This document shows, one piece after another, positions 42,598 to 56,273 of a stretch of DNA of 64,000 bases. Within the stretch, counting starts at the first letter, position 1; every line of letters begins with the position of its first letter. The notes below the pieces were generated by a model. The model did not search any database, was not told the DNA's origin, and saw only the letters and a program-made list of their open reading frames with translations. The stretch is from Catellatospora sichuanensis (GTDB lineage: Bacteria; Actinomycetota; Actinomycetes; Mycobacteriales; Micromonosporaceae): NCBI RefSeq assembly GCF_007483665.1, contig NZ_VIQO01000002.1:124001-188000 (forward strand), given 5' to 3'. Both the position numbers and the translations under genes were made by a program.

Positions 42598-44199
42598 TCA
42601 GCCGGCGGAGGTGGCGGGGGTGCCGGCGGTGGTGATGGGGTCGCTGGCGCGGTCTTCGAGGACCTTGCCACGCAGGTAGAACTCGATCACGTCGAAGAGG
42701 ATCTGCTTGGCGAACGGGTCGCCGATCGGGATCTCGCCGCCGTCGGATCGGGCGATCACGCAGTAGACCAGGTAGTGGCCGCGGATGTTCCAGCCCGCGT
42801 GGGTCGAGGCCAGCGCCAGCGGCTTGGTGACGCTGTTCTTGGCCTGGCGGTCGGGCGCGTAGCCGAGGAAGCGCCCCTTGCCGTCGTCGACGATCGGCTT
42901 GATCGCCTCGTACGCCTTCTCCGCGTTGGCGACCGTGTCCAGGTTCACGATGCCGCCGGTGACCAGGTAAGCCCCGTTGGGCGAGCGCATCGTGCCGCGC
43001 ACCACCTGGGAGCAGCCCAGGTCCGTGATCAGTTTGCTGATCTGGCCGCTGGCGGCCGCCCGGCAGTCCGTGAGCACCTGCGGCTTGATGACCGCGTACA
43101 CCTCGGTCGGCTTCTTCGGGTCGATGACGATCTGCTTGCCCGGGAAGACCTCGTTCGCGGTGAGCGGCTTCGGGTCGACCTTGCGGGAGGTGATGTCGAT
43201 CGGCGTGGCGGTCGGCGGCGGCGAGGTGTTGGCCTGCGCGCCGGTGCCCTTCTTCTCGTCCAGCACCATGAGGAAGGAGCCGACGCCGCACACGGTCAGC
43301 ACGGCCAGCACACCGAGCACGCTCAGCGCCTTCTTCCAGCGGCCGGACATGTTCGGGTTCACCGCGAGCCGCTGCCAGCCGGCGGCCACGCCGGGCTCGC
43401 CCGCCGCGGCCGGGCGTGGCCCGGTGCGCCGCGGCGGAGGTGGCGGGGGAGGCGGGGGCGCGATGGTGGGCCGGGTGGGCGGTGACGGCGCCACCCGTAC
43501 CGGCATCGCCGGGTTCGGCGCGGTCCGCGGCGGCATGCCGGGACGCTCGGGCACGATGCCTGGGGAGACCGGGGTCGCCGGCGGCGCGGAGCGCTGGCGG
43601 GGCTCGGTGACGTTACGGCGGGGCGGGGCCCCTGGCGGGCTGGCTGGAGGAGCGCCTGGCGCGAATCCGCGTCGCATGGTGGGCGGAGGGTCCTCGACCC
43701 CCCGCGGGCGCGCCAGCGCGCCGTTGCGGGCGCCGGGAGGCTCGCCGGGCACGTTGCGCCGGGGCGGCTCACCGATGCGCGGCTCGCCACGGCGAGGCGG
43801 CTGGTATCCCTGCGGTGCGGCCGGGGTCCGGGGACCCGGCGCGTGGCCGGGTCCGTCGGGGCGACCGGGCTGCTGCGGCGGCATGGCTCGGCCGCCGGGG
43901 CGGCCGGGCACCGCGCCGGGATGCTCGCGTGGGGGTTTGCGCTCCACGAACCCGTCGAAGCGGTCGGGGTTCTGCGGCGGTTCGGGTGCGCGGCGGCGGC
44001 CGGTCACTCCGGCGGCTCCGCCTCCGGCGGCTCCTGTCCGGCTTGGTGACTCAGAGTCATGGGCACTGTCGCGTAGTGACCCGTGCCGACCGGCGCCCGT
44101 ATCCCCGGGTAAGCGGGGACCGGGCGTCTCTCGGTCGCGCGGGTCACGACGGGAAGATGGCGGCCAGTCCCCCGAACCGGCGCCGTAGCCGTGAGCCAT
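42598..44199 (-). CDS. Pro/Arg-rich single-span membrane protein of unknown function
   Basis: A 533-residue protein from the ATG at 44199; the frame runs 11 codons further upstream. Residues about 1-310 are disordered and Pro/Gly/Arg-rich, with a run of ten prolines near 275. One membrane helix follows (KALSVLGVLAVLTVCGVGSF), then an extracellular domain of about 200 residues with two conserved-looking cysteines (VLTDCRAA, DLGCSQVV). The topology recalls actinobacterial proteins with cytoplasmic Pro-rich tails, but I recognise no family. TTATTG-17 nt-TACGCT just upstream could drive a leaderless mRNA. Confidence 0.8.
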   Translation of the reverse strand: MAHGYGAGSGDWPPSSRRDPRDRETPGPRLPGDTGAGRHGSLRDSAHDSESPSRTGAAGGGAAGVTGRRRAPEPPQNPDRFDGFVERKPPREHPGAVPGRPGGRAMPPQQPGRPDGPGHAPGPRTPAAPQGYQPPRRGEPRIGEPPRRNVPGEPPGARNGALARPRGVEDPPPTMRRGFAPGAPPASPPGAPPRRNVTEPRQRSAPPATPVSPGIVPERPGMPPRTAPNPAMPVRVAPSPPTRPTIAPPPPPPPPPRRTGPRPAAAGEPGVAAGWQRLAVNPNMSGRWKKALSVLGVLAVLTVCGVGSFLMVLDEKKGTGAQANTSPPPTATPIDITSRKVDPKPLTANEVFPGKQIVIDPKKPTEVYAVIKPQVLTDCRAAASGQISKLITDLGCSQVVRGTMRSPNGAYLVTGGIVNLDTVANAEKAYEAIKPIVDDGKGRFLGYAPDRQAKNSVTKPLALASTHAGWNIRGHYLVYCVIARSDGGEIPIGDPFAKQILFDVIEFYLRGKVLEDRASDPITTAGTPATSAG

Positions 44200-44272
44200 G
44201 TCGCACAGCGTAATGGACGACACAGTCGCCAATAACCCTGCGGCCGTCGAGTCCGTCCGTTCGGGGGAGAAT

Positions 44273-44893
44273 ATGCGGGTGGGCGAGCATTACTTCACTG
44301 CGGAGCCGGGCGCGTCGGCGCGCCCGCGCGAGGTCGTTTTCACCATCGAGGGACAGGAGTACGACCTGGTAGCAGCGGGTGGTGTGTTTTCTGCCACACG
44401 GCTCGACCCCGGCACGACGGTGCTGCTGAAAAAGGGCGAACTGCCCACGCCGGAAGCCGCCGGAAAATTCTTGGACCTCGGCTGCGGGTACGGCCCGATC
44501 ACCATGGTGCTGGCCACCAGGGCCCCGCGCGCCGAGATCTGGGCCGTCGACGTCAACTCGCGTGCCCGCGACCTCACCGAGGAGAACGCGCAGCGGCTGA
44601 AGGTGGCCGACCGGGTGCACGTCGCCGAGCCCGACGGGGTGCCGGCGGAGGTCGAGTTCGCGCAGATCTGGTCCAACCCGCCGATCCGGGTGGGCAAGGA
44701 GGAGCTGCACCAGCTGCTGCTGCGCTGGCTGCCGCGGCTCGCCCCGGACGGCACGGCCTGGCTGGTCGTCGCCAAGCACAAGGGTGCGGACTCGCTGCAG
44801 CAGTGGCTCGGCGCCCAGGGCTGGCAGGCCGACCGGCACGCCAGCGGGTCGGGTTTCCGGGTGTTGAAAGTGACTCGCCCTCGGCCTGCCTGA
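44273..44893 (+). CDS. RsmC-like class I SAM-dependent methyltransferase
   Basis: A 206-residue methyltransferase from the ATG at 44273, which has GGGGGAGA just before it; a longer frame begins at 44198. Motif I LDLGCGYGPITMVLA and the N-methylase motif SNPP (WSNPPIRVGKEELHQLL) place it near RsmC, which methylates G1207 of 16S rRNA at N2. Single-domain RsmC-like proteins are common in actinobacteria, so rRNA is the likely but unproven target. The ABC-F gene starts 17 nt downstream. Confidence 0.85.
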   Translation: MRVGEHYFTAEPGASARPREVVFTIEGQEYDLVAAGGVFSATRLDPGTTVLLKKGELPTPEAAGKFLDLGCGYGPITMVLATRAPRAEIWAVDVNSRARDLTEENAQRLKVADRVHVAEPDGVPAEVEFAQIWSNPPIRVGKEELHQLLLRWLPRLAPDGTAWLVVAKHKGADSLQQWLGAQGWQADRHASGSGFRVLKVTRPRPA

Positions 44894-44910
44894 TCAGGCA
44901 CTATTCCGGC

Positions 44911-46617
44911 GTGGGATACGTGGATGTGGCCGGCGTGGCGTACACGCTGCCGGATGGGCGCGAACTCTTCTCCGACGTGTCGTTCCGCGTCGGCGAAGGG
45001 GCCAAGGTGGCGCTGGTCGGCCCGAACGGGGCGGGCAAGACGACGCTGCTGCGCATGGTCTCCGGCGATCTGCCCGTGACCACGGGCGGCATCGCGCGCT
45101 CGGGCGGTCTCGGGGTGATGCGCCAGTTCATCGGCATGCTGGGCTCCTCGGCCGCGACCGGGGTGCCCGGCGGGGCCGAGATGACGCTGGCCGAGATGGC
45201 GCTGGGGCTGGTCGAGCCGCGCCTGCAGGCTGCTGGTGCGCGCCTGGTCAAGGCGGAGCAGGCCATGCGGGTGGCGGATTCGCGCGGCAAGCTGACCAGC
45301 AGCGCCCAGCAGGCGCAGCTGCGCTACGCGGAGGCGCTGTCGGCGTTCGGCGAGGCCGGCGGCTACGAGGCCGAGGTGCTCTTCGACACCGTGGCCACGC
45401 TCATCCTGGACCTTTCCTGGGACGAGTGCCGGGACCGGCCGGTGCGCACCCTGTCCGGCGGGCAGCAGAAACGCTTCGCGCTGGAGCTGCTGCTGCGCGG
45501 CACCGACGAGGTGCTGCTGCTCGACGAGCCGGACAACTTCCTCGACGTGCCCGCCAAACGCTGGCTGGAGCAGCGGCTGCGTGAGTCGAAGAAGTCCGTC
45601 CTCTACGTCTCGCACGACCGGGAGCTGCTCAACCAGACCGCTGACCGGGTGGTCGCGGTCGAGGGCGGCAGCGCCTGGACGCACGTCGGCTCGTTCGCGG
45701 CGTGGCACGAGGCGCGGGTCGCCCGCCACGACAGCATGGAGGAGCGCCGCCGCCGCTGGGACGAGGAGCACGAGAAGCTGCGCACGCTGATGCTGATGTA
45801 CAAGCAGAAAGCGGCCTACAACGACGGCCTGGCCTCGCGATACCAGGCCGCGCAGACCCGGCTGCGCAAGTTCGAGGAGGCCGGCCCACCGCCGCTGCCG
45901 CCCAAGGACCAGCAGATCCAGATGCGGCTCAAGGGCTCCCGCACCGGCAAGCGCGCGGTCATCTGCGAGCAGCTGGAGCTGGAGAACCTGACCTTCCCGT
46001 TCGACCTGGAACTCTGGTACGGCGACCGGCTGGCGGTGCTCGGCGCGAACGGCACCGGCAAGTCCCACTTCCTGCGCCTGCTGGCGCAGCAGGCGCACGG
46101 CGGCGAGGACTCCGGGCGTTCGGCCGACGGTGCGACCCACGCGAAGGTCAAGCACACCGGCGTCGTACGCCTCGGCGCCCGGGTCGTGCCCGGCCACTTC
46201 TCGCAGACCCACGACCGGCCCGACCTGGCCGGCAGGGAGCTGCTCGACATCCTGTGGCGCGGCGACACGCATCGGCCGTCGCTGGCCCGCGAGGCCGCGT
46301 ACAAGGTGCTCGATCGCTACGAGCTGGCCAAACAGGCCGAGCAGCGCTTCGGCACGCTCTCCGGCGGCCAGCAGGCCCGCTTCCTGGTGCTGCTGCTGGA
46401 GCTGAGCGGCATCACCCTGCTGCTGCTCGACGAGCCCACCGACAACCTCGACCTGGCCAGTGCCGAAGCCCTGGAACAGGGCCTGCTCGGCTTCGAGGGC
46501 ACCGTCGTCGCGGTCACCCACGACCGCTGGTTCGCCCGCAGCTTCGACCGCTTCCTGCTGTTCCAGGCCGACAACGAGGTGGTGGAGACTCCCGAGCCCG
46601 TCTGGGACGTGCGCTGA
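44911..46617 (+). CDS. ABC-F family ATPase (ribosome-associated type)
   Basis: A 568-residue protein with two nucleotide-binding domains and no membrane segments. Walker A: GPNGAGKTT and GANGTGKSH. Signatures: LSGGQQKRFALE and LSGGQQARFLVL. Walker B: LLLDEPDNFLD and LLLDEPTDNLD. A charged helical linker (EERRRRWDEEHEKLRTLML) lies between the domains, as in translational ABC-F factors. The GTG start was chosen by family alignment; no strong ribosome site is seen. A role in rescue of stalled ribosomes or antibiotic protection is possible. Probably co-transcribed with the RsmC-like gene. Confidence 0.9.
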   Translation: MGYVDVAGVAYTLPDGRELFSDVSFRVGEGAKVALVGPNGAGKTTLLRMVSGDLPVTTGGIARSGGLGVMRQFIGMLGSSAATGVPGGAEMTLAEMALGLVEPRLQAAGARLVKAEQAMRVADSRGKLTSSAQQAQLRYAEALSAFGEAGGYEAEVLFDTVATLILDLSWDECRDRPVRTLSGGQQKRFALELLLRGTDEVLLLDEPDNFLDVPAKRWLEQRLRESKKSVLYVSHDRELLNQTADRVVAVEGGSAWTHVGSFAAWHEARVARHDSMEERRRRWDEEHEKLRTLMLMYKQKAAYNDGLASRYQAAQTRLRKFEEAGPPPLPPKDQQIQMRLKGSRTGKRAVICEQLELENLTFPFDLELWYGDRLAVLGANGTGKSHFLRLLAQQAHGGEDSGRSADGATHAKVKHTGVVRLGARVVPGHFSQTHDRPDLAGRELLDILWRGDTHRPSLAREAAYKVLDRYELAKQAEQRFGTLSGGQQARFLVLLLELSGITLLLLDEPTDNLDLASAEALEQGLLGFEGTVVAVTHDRWFARSFDRFLLFQADNEVVETPEPVWDVR

Positions 46618-46618
46618 T

Positions 46619-46634
46619 CCCCCTTACCCGGGGG
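46619..46634. terminator. Short hairpin between convergent genes
   Basis: CCCCC and GGGGG with a 6-nt loop fill the 17-nt gap between the ABC-F and GlxA-type stops. It may be a weak bidirectional terminator. Confidence 0.3.
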
Positions 46635-47573
46635 TCAGCGCGGGGCGAGGTGGAAGGCGCGGCGGTAGGTGCGCGGGGGGACGCCGCGGCGGCGGGTGAA
46701 GTGCTCGCGCAGGATGCCGGCGGAGCTGAAGCCGACCCGCCGGGCCACCTCCTCGACCGGCAGGTCGGTGGCCTCCAGCAGCTCTTCGGCGCTGTTGAGC
46801 CGCTGCGCCAGCAGCCAGGCGTGGGGCGTGGAGCCGGTGGCGTCGGCGAACCGGCGCAGGAAGGTGCGCCGGCTGGCCAGCGCACGTGCGGCCAGCTCGT
46901 CGACGGTGATCGGGCGGTGCAGGTTGTCCCGGGCCCACGCCAGCACCGCGCCGAGGCGCAGATCCTGCGCGCCGTCGGGGACGGGCGCCGCCACGTACTG
47001 CGCCTGACCGCCCTCGCGGTGCGGTGGGATCACCAGGTCCCGGGCGATGTCGTTCGCGGCCGCCGCACCGTGCTCCCGGCGGACCAGGTGCAGGCACATG
47101 TCCAAACCGGCCGCCGCGCCCGCGCCGGTGACGACCGGGCCCTCGTCCACGTAGAGGACGTCGGAGGCCAGGCGCACCGCCGGATACCGGGCGGCGAAGT
47201 CGGCGGCGAACCGCCAGTGCGTGGTCGCCCGCCGTCCGTCGAGCAGGCCCGCCTCGGCCAGCGTGTACGCCCCGACGCAGTGGCCCGCGACGATCGTGCC
47301 GCGGGCGTATGCGGCCTGGAACGCGGTCAACGCCGCCGCGGGCGGGGGCTCCCGGAAGCGGCCGCCCGGCAGCGCCAGCACCAGGTCAGCGGTGGCCAGC
47401 CGGGCGAGCCCGGCGTCCACCTGGACCTCGAGTCCGAGGTCGGTGCGCACCGGGCCGGGCCGGTCGGTGCAGACGGCGAAATCGAAGCGGCCGGTGAAGA
47501 CCTCGCCGACGAGGCCGAGTGCGAACGCCGCCACGCCCTCGGGCGCGTACGCCGCCACCGACCGGAATGCCAT
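46635..47573 (-). CDS. GlxA-type regulator (DJ-1/PfpI domain plus AraC DNA-binding domain)
   Basis: A 312-residue protein when started at the ATG reading MAFRSVAAYAPEG; the frame extends 22 codons upstream to 47639. Residues about 1-190 form a DJ-1/PfpI-like domain with the nucleophile-elbow-like AGHCVGAYTLAEAGLLDG. An AraC-type double helix-turn-helix follows (RPITVDELAARALASRRTFLRRF and LPVEEVARRVGFSSAGILREHF). It is divergent from the MBL-fold gene, which it may control through the palindrome at 47605-47620. Confidence 0.88.
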   Translation of the reverse strand: MAFRSVAAYAPEGVAAFALGLVGEVFTGRFDFAVCTDRPGPVRTDLGLEVQVDAGLARLATADLVLALPGGRFREPPPAAALTAFQAAYARGTIVAGHCVGAYTLAEAGLLDGRRATTHWRFAADFAARYPAVRLASDVLYVDEGPVVTGAGAAAGLDMCLHLVRREHGAAAANDIARDLVIPPHREGGQAQYVAAPVPDGAQDLRLGAVLAWARDNLHRPITVDELAARALASRRTFLRRFADATGSTPHAWLLAQRLNSAEELLEATDLPVEEVARRVGFSSAGILREHFTRRRGVPPRTYRRAFHLAPR

Positions 47574-47604
47574 GCCCGCGATGATGGCACGTTTCCGGCG
47601 ATCG

Positions 47605-47620
47605 GTGGCATCCGTGCCAC
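47605..47620. promoter_or_regulatory. Candidate operator GTGGCA-N4-TGCCAC
   Basis: A 6-bp inverted repeat lies between the divergent GlxA-type and MBL-fold genes, with a further TGGCACG at 47585. The position suits an AraC-type operator if the regulator starts at 47573. Confidence 0.35.
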
Positions 47621-47655
47621 TCGTCATGATCGGCATCACCCGCGACGATGATCAT

Positions 47656-48249
47656 ATGAACGACGCACCCCACGGCCGTGCCGCCGCCCTCCACATCCTG
47701 GCCACCGGATACACCACTTCGACCGGCCCCGGCGTGGCCGCGACCGTCTCCCTGGTAATCGACGGCGACCTGCGCATCGTGTTCGACCCGGGCATGGTCG
47801 CGCACGCCTCGGTCATCCCCGACGCGCTCGCCGCACTCGGGCTGACGCCGTCGGACGTCACCGACGTCGTGCTCAGCCACCACCACCCGGACAACGTCCT
47901 CAACGCCGGGCTGTTCACCGCGGCGCGTATGCACGACCACAAGGCGATCTACCGGGGTCACGAGTGGACCGACCGGGACGCCGAGGGCTACGCGTTCTCG
48001 GACTCGGTACGGCTGATCAGCACGCCGGGCCACAGCCATGAGGACATCACCCTGCTCGTCGGCACGCCGGAGGGCGTCGTGGCGCTCGCCGGCGACCTGT
48101 GGTGGCGGGCGGACGGGCCGGCCGACGACCCGGTCGCGCCGGACCGTGCTCAGCTGCGCGCCAGCCGCGAACGGGTCCTGGCCGCGGCCGATCGCGTGGT
48201 CCCCGGCCACGGCGCGCCGTTCACCCCGAACGGCACCACGCCCCGATAG
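47656..48249 (+). CDS. MBL-fold metallo-hydrolase
   Basis: A 197-residue metallo-beta-lactamase-fold protein. The metal motif reads LSHHHPDN (HxHxD type with N in the last place), followed by a second histidine in TPGHSHED, D in AGDLWW and a final PGHGAPF. This resembles the MBLAC1/glyoxalase-II-like group more than true lactamases. There is no signal peptide, so it is cytoplasmic. The substrate is unknown. It is divergent from the GlxA-type regulator. Confidence 0.82.
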   Translation: MNDAPHGRAAALHILATGYTTSTGPGVAATVSLVIDGDLRIVFDPGMVAHASVIPDALAALGLTPSDVTDVVLSHHHPDNVLNAGLFTAARMHDHKAIYRGHEWTDRDAEGYAFSDSVRLISTPGHSHEDITLLVGTPEGVVALAGDLWWRADGPADDPVAPDRAQLRASRERVLAAADRVVPGHGAPFTPNGTTPR

Positions 48250-48296
48250 ACCGCCCTGTGCACAACTCCTTGCCCGGGTCAGGTTTCTGCAGCTGG

Positions 48297-48435
48297 GACA
48301 TACCTGCCGAGTGACTTTGCTCTGCACCCAAAGCTTTGCTCTGCACCCACCGGCGCAACGGCCGCGCGTTCCGTTGCGCCGGCGGGTGCAGAGCAAGCGA
48401 ATGGGTGCAGAGCAAAGTCAACCGAGGGGTATGTC
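48297..48435. repeat. 139-nt compound palindrome between convergent genes
   Basis: Nested arms pair from outside in: 48297-48304/48428-48435 (8 bp), 48312-48330/48402-48420 (19 bp), 48336-48348/48384-48396 (13 bp), 48350-48361/48371-48382 (12 bp), with a 9-nt loop. TTGCTCTGCACCC occurs twice in each arm. It fills the gap between the MBL-fold and chitinase genes and could stop transcription from both sides. Confidence 0.8.
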
Positions 48436-48533
48436 GCAGCCGGCGGAACGTGGCGGGTGCGACCGGTAGGCCGCGGCACCGGGCACGGCGCCCGGTGCCC
48501 GGTGCCGCGGCGCGGGCTGCGCCCTGCCGCGGG

Positions 48534-49853
48534 TCAGCTCAGGCCGTTGTGGATCGCGGTGGTGAGCTCGCCGGTGGGGGTGTCGCCATCGAGGGACCAG
48601 GCCATGGTCCCGCCGAGCCCGTTGGCTTTGACGTACGCCGTCTTCTGGGCGATGACCTGCGGGGTGTCGTAGGACCAGAGGGCGCTGCCGCCGTACTTCC
48701 AGGACGCGCCCGCGACCGGGTCGTAGAAGACCGTGCCCTGTTTGGCGATCACCTTCTTGTAGTCTTCGACGCCGTCCTCGTAGGTGCCCCGAGCGGCGCC
48801 GCTCGCCGGCTGATACAGGCCGTTGGCGGTGCTGCCGACGCCGGTCCAGCCGCGGCCGTAGTACGGGATGCCGACTACGATCTTGTTCGCCGGTGCCCCC
48901 TGGGCGCGGTAGGTGTCCACGGCCAGGTCCACGCTGAACGGCGACGACGGCGTGGAGTAGAGGTTCGCCTGGTGCCCGGTGACCGGGTCCCACGCGCCGA
49001 CCAGGTCGTATCCCTGCACGGTGGCGAAGTCGAGGTAGGAGAACAGCGGTGCCGTCTCGATCCCCGCGTTGATCTTCGCGGGGTCCGCGGGCAGGAACGC
49101 GCTGAGCGAGTAGGTCCGCCCGACCTGGGCGCCGTACGCGTCGAGCTGGCTGCGGAACTCGGCGGCCAGCAGCGTGTAGTTGTGCTTGTCCTCGGGCCGC
49201 ACCACGTTGCCGGTGTTGCCCTCGGACGCGGGCCACTCCCAGTCCAGGTCGAACCCGTCGAACACGCCGGCCGCGCTGCCCGCGCCGCCGTGCGGCGAGG
49301 TGCCGATGAAGGGCAGGTTGCCCTTGATGAACATGTCGATGCAGCTGGCGACCATCGCCTGGCGCGAGGCCGGGGTGAGCGCGGCGTCGGAGAAGTACTT
49401 GGACCAGGTCCAGCCGCCCAGCGACAGCTGGATCTTCAGGTGCGGGTACATCGCCTTGAGCTTGCGCAGCTGGTGGAAGTTGCCGGCCAGCGGCTGGCTC
49501 ACCACGTCCCCGACGCCGTCGACGGACTCGCCCGACTTGAACCGCTTCTGGTAGTCGGCCCAGGCGTCGCCGACGCCCGCCTCGTTCGCCTCGAAGCAGC
49601 GGCCGTCGGCGCCGACGTTGGCGAACGCGTAGTTGATGTGTGTCAGTTTCGCGGCCATCCCGGAGGTGTGCAGGTTCTTCACCAGGAAGTTGCGGCGGTA
49701 GATGCCCCACTGGACGAAGTAGCCGACCTTGACGTATCCGGCGGCCGCGGCCGCGGCGCCTTCGGCGGGTGCGGGTGCGGCCTGAGCTGGAGTGGAGGCG
49801 ACGGCCGCGGTGCTGCCCAGGATGAGGGCGACGAGGGCGAGGCGGGTTCTCAT
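48534..49853 (-). CDS. Secreted GH18 chitinase
   Basis: A 439-residue family 18 glycoside hydrolase. A signal peptide (MRTRLALVALILG, cleavage near AQAAPA, about residue 28) indicates export. The GH18 signature is complete: SLGGWTWSKYF, then DGFDLDWEWP with D199, D202, D204 and the proton donor E206, and the late motifs QGYDL, YYGRGW and GGTMAWSLDGD. There is no carbohydrate-binding module, so it is a single-domain enzyme. Chitin-derived oligosaccharides are the expected substrate. Confidence 0.95.
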   Translation of the reverse strand: MRTRLALVALILGSTAAVASTPAQAAPAPAEGAAAAAAGYVKVGYFVQWGIYRRNFLVKNLHTSGMAAKLTHINYAFANVGADGRCFEANEAGVGDAWADYQKRFKSGESVDGVGDVVSQPLAGNFHQLRKLKAMYPHLKIQLSLGGWTWSKYFSDAALTPASRQAMVASCIDMFIKGNLPFIGTSPHGGAGSAAGVFDGFDLDWEWPASEGNTGNVVRPEDKHNYTLLAAEFRSQLDAYGAQVGRTYSLSAFLPADPAKINAGIETAPLFSYLDFATVQGYDLVGAWDPVTGHQANLYSTPSSPFSVDLAVDTYRAQGAPANKIVVGIPYYGRGWTGVGSTANGLYQPASGAARGTYEDGVEDYKKVIAKQGTVFYDPVAGASWKYGGSALWSYDTPQVIAQKTAYVKANGLGGTMAWSLDGDTPTGELTTAIHNGLS

Positions 49854-49868
49854 ACCAAGTCAAGGTAA

Positions 49869-49887
49869 CTGTAAAGACTTTTCACAG
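49869..49887. promoter_or_regulatory. Candidate operator upstream of the chitinase gene
   Basis: A 19-nt imperfect palindrome (CTGT...ACAG ends, 15 of 19 positions symmetric) lies 16-34 nt before the chitinase ATG. It does not match the DasR consensus by eye. Confidence 0.35.
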
Positions 49888-49969
49888 AATCAGGGTTCTG
49901 GATGAGGCGATGTAGACGGCGCCTGTCACGGGAGGGCGCAGCGCATTCACCGATGAGAATCGATAGGGT

Positions 49970-50602
49970 ATGCCCATGGCGCTGGGGAGACTCCATCTGA
50001 TCACCGACGGCAGGCCCGGCCGGGACCCGGTCGCGCTGGTGCGGGCCGCGTTGCGCGTGGCCACGGCGGACCTGGTCATCCAGTTCCGGCCGGCGGACGA
50101 CTGGACCGACCGGCTCGCGTACGAACTTGCCAGTCAGATCGTCGCGCTGTGCCGCCCGGTCGGGGTTCCGGTGCTGGTCAACGACCGGCTGCATGTCGCG
50201 CTCGCCACGGGAGCCGCCGGTGGCCACGTGGGTGCGGACGACCTGCCGGTGTCGGCGGCCCGGCGGCTGCTCGGCCCGGCCGCGGTGCTCGGCGCGACCT
50301 CCCGCCTGCCCGCGACCGCCTTGCGCGCGGTCGGCGACGGGGCGGACTACCTGGGTGTCGGCCCCTGCTACGCGACGTCCACGAAGGACAGCCTGCCCGT
50401 GTCGATCGGCCCGGAAGGCCTGCGCGCGGTGGCACGACAGTGCGCGGGCACCCCGATCATCGCGATCGGCGGCATCACGGCCTCCCGCGTGCCCGAGCTG
50501 CTGGCCGCCGGAGCCCACGGCGTCGCCGTCATCGGTGCGGTCTCCGACGCCGCCGACCCCACCCAAGCCGTCGCCGACCTGCTCACCGCCGTCGCCTCCT
50601 GA
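49970..50602 (+). CDS. thiE: Thiamine-phosphate synthase
   Basis: A 210-residue TIM-barrel enzyme that joins HMP-PP and thiazole phosphate. Most active-site motifs are present: VNDRLHVALA, HVGADDLPV, the S of GATS, ATSTKDS and IIAIGGIT. The pyrophosphate-binding REKD motif is changed to RPAD, so its lysine is missing. An ATG two codons in (49976) sits 7 nt after a TAGGGT box and could be a leaderless start. It lies upstream of the TPP riboswitch and is closed off by an inverted repeat, so it is probably not under the switch. Confidence 0.87.
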   Translation: MPMALGRLHLITDGRPGRDPVALVRAALRVATADLVIQFRPADDWTDRLAYELASQIVALCRPVGVPVLVNDRLHVALATGAAGGHVGADDLPVSAARRLLGPAAVLGATSRLPATALRAVGDGADYLGVGPCYATSTKDSLPVSIGPEGLRAVARQCAGTPIIAIGGITASRVPELLAAGAHGVAVIGAVSDAADPTQAVADLLTAVAS

Positions 50603-50655
50603 CCCACCCCACGCCCCGGACTCCCCCTGACCGGGCCGCCGGGCCTCGATCGCAC

Positions 50656-50715
50656 GCAGTTTCGGGGAAGCTGCCGAATCGCGGTGTCTCAAAGCGACAG
50701 TTTCCCCGAAACTGC
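50656..50715. terminator. Long inverted repeat after thiE
   Basis: 18-nt arms (50656-50673 and 50698-50715) pair with one mismatch around a 24-nt loop. Terminator-like, without a T-run. Confidence 0.6.
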
Positions 50716-50894
50716 AATGCCCTCAGGCCTTCGCGCTCACCAGCCCACAGTGGCGCGGGTTGGGTCGGCGGGGAGTGTGGCGAGGGTCGCGGTGGGCGAG
50801 GTGTGGGTTGCCTCGGGGTGCGGACGGGGTTACGCTCCCGGCAGTCGTCACGGACGGCAACACCTACGTAACACGTGAACCACATTGAACCAAG

Positions 50895-50990
50895 AACCCC
50901 ACGGGAGCCCGGTGAACCGGGCTGAGAGGGGAGCTGATTCTCGCTCCCGACCGTAGAACCTGATCCGGGTAATGCCGGCGCAGGGAGGAG
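50895..50990 (+). ncRNA. TPP riboswitch (THI element)
   Basis: The conserved core is clear: ACGGGAGCCCGGTG, GGGCTGAGAGGG, then GACCGTAGAACCTGATCCGG and GTAATGCCGGCGCAGGGAGG. The 3' end holds GGGAGGAGG, the ribosome site of thiO 6 nt downstream, so ligand binding should hide the Shine-Dalgarno and block translation. It heads thiO-thiS-thiG-thiE2-thiD-thiC. The 50716-50894 stretch before it shows no gene. Confidence 0.96.
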
Positions 50991-50996
50991 GCCGCG

Positions 50997-53788
<2,792 letters not shown>

Positions 53789-53792
<4 letters not shown>

Positions 53793-53856
53793 GCGAGCGC
53801 CGCGAGCTGATCAGCAGACTCGGCGATGCCGCCGACGAGCGCAGCGAGGAGAAGAC

Positions 53857-53860
<4 letters not shown>
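53789..53860 (+). CDS. Putative 23-residue micro-ORF (SERSE-type), thi copy
   Basis: The ATG overlaps the thiE2 stop (ATGA) and the TGA overlaps the next micro-ORF (ATGA). The peptide starts MSERRELI and contains DERSE. It is homologous to the micro-ORF before nirB: 13 of 23 residues and 54 of 72 nt are identical. The end AGCGAGGAG-N5-ATG supplies a ribosome site for the next frame. Confidence 0.45.
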
Positions 53861-56263
<2,403 letters not shown>

Positions 56264-56273
56264 CCCCCTTTGT

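Noticed and set aside
44290-46521. 743-codon minus-strand open frame opposite the ABC-F gene
   Set aside because: The plus strand has both Walker A/B sets and ABC signatures; the minus frame has no recognisable motif.
48297-48435. Insertion-sequence ends
   Set aside because: The arms are nearly contiguous, with no transposase between or beside them and no visible target duplication.
50603-50996. A second ThiE-type or leader-peptide gene before thiO
   Set aside because: The stretch is fully explained by an inverted repeat and the TPP riboswitch.
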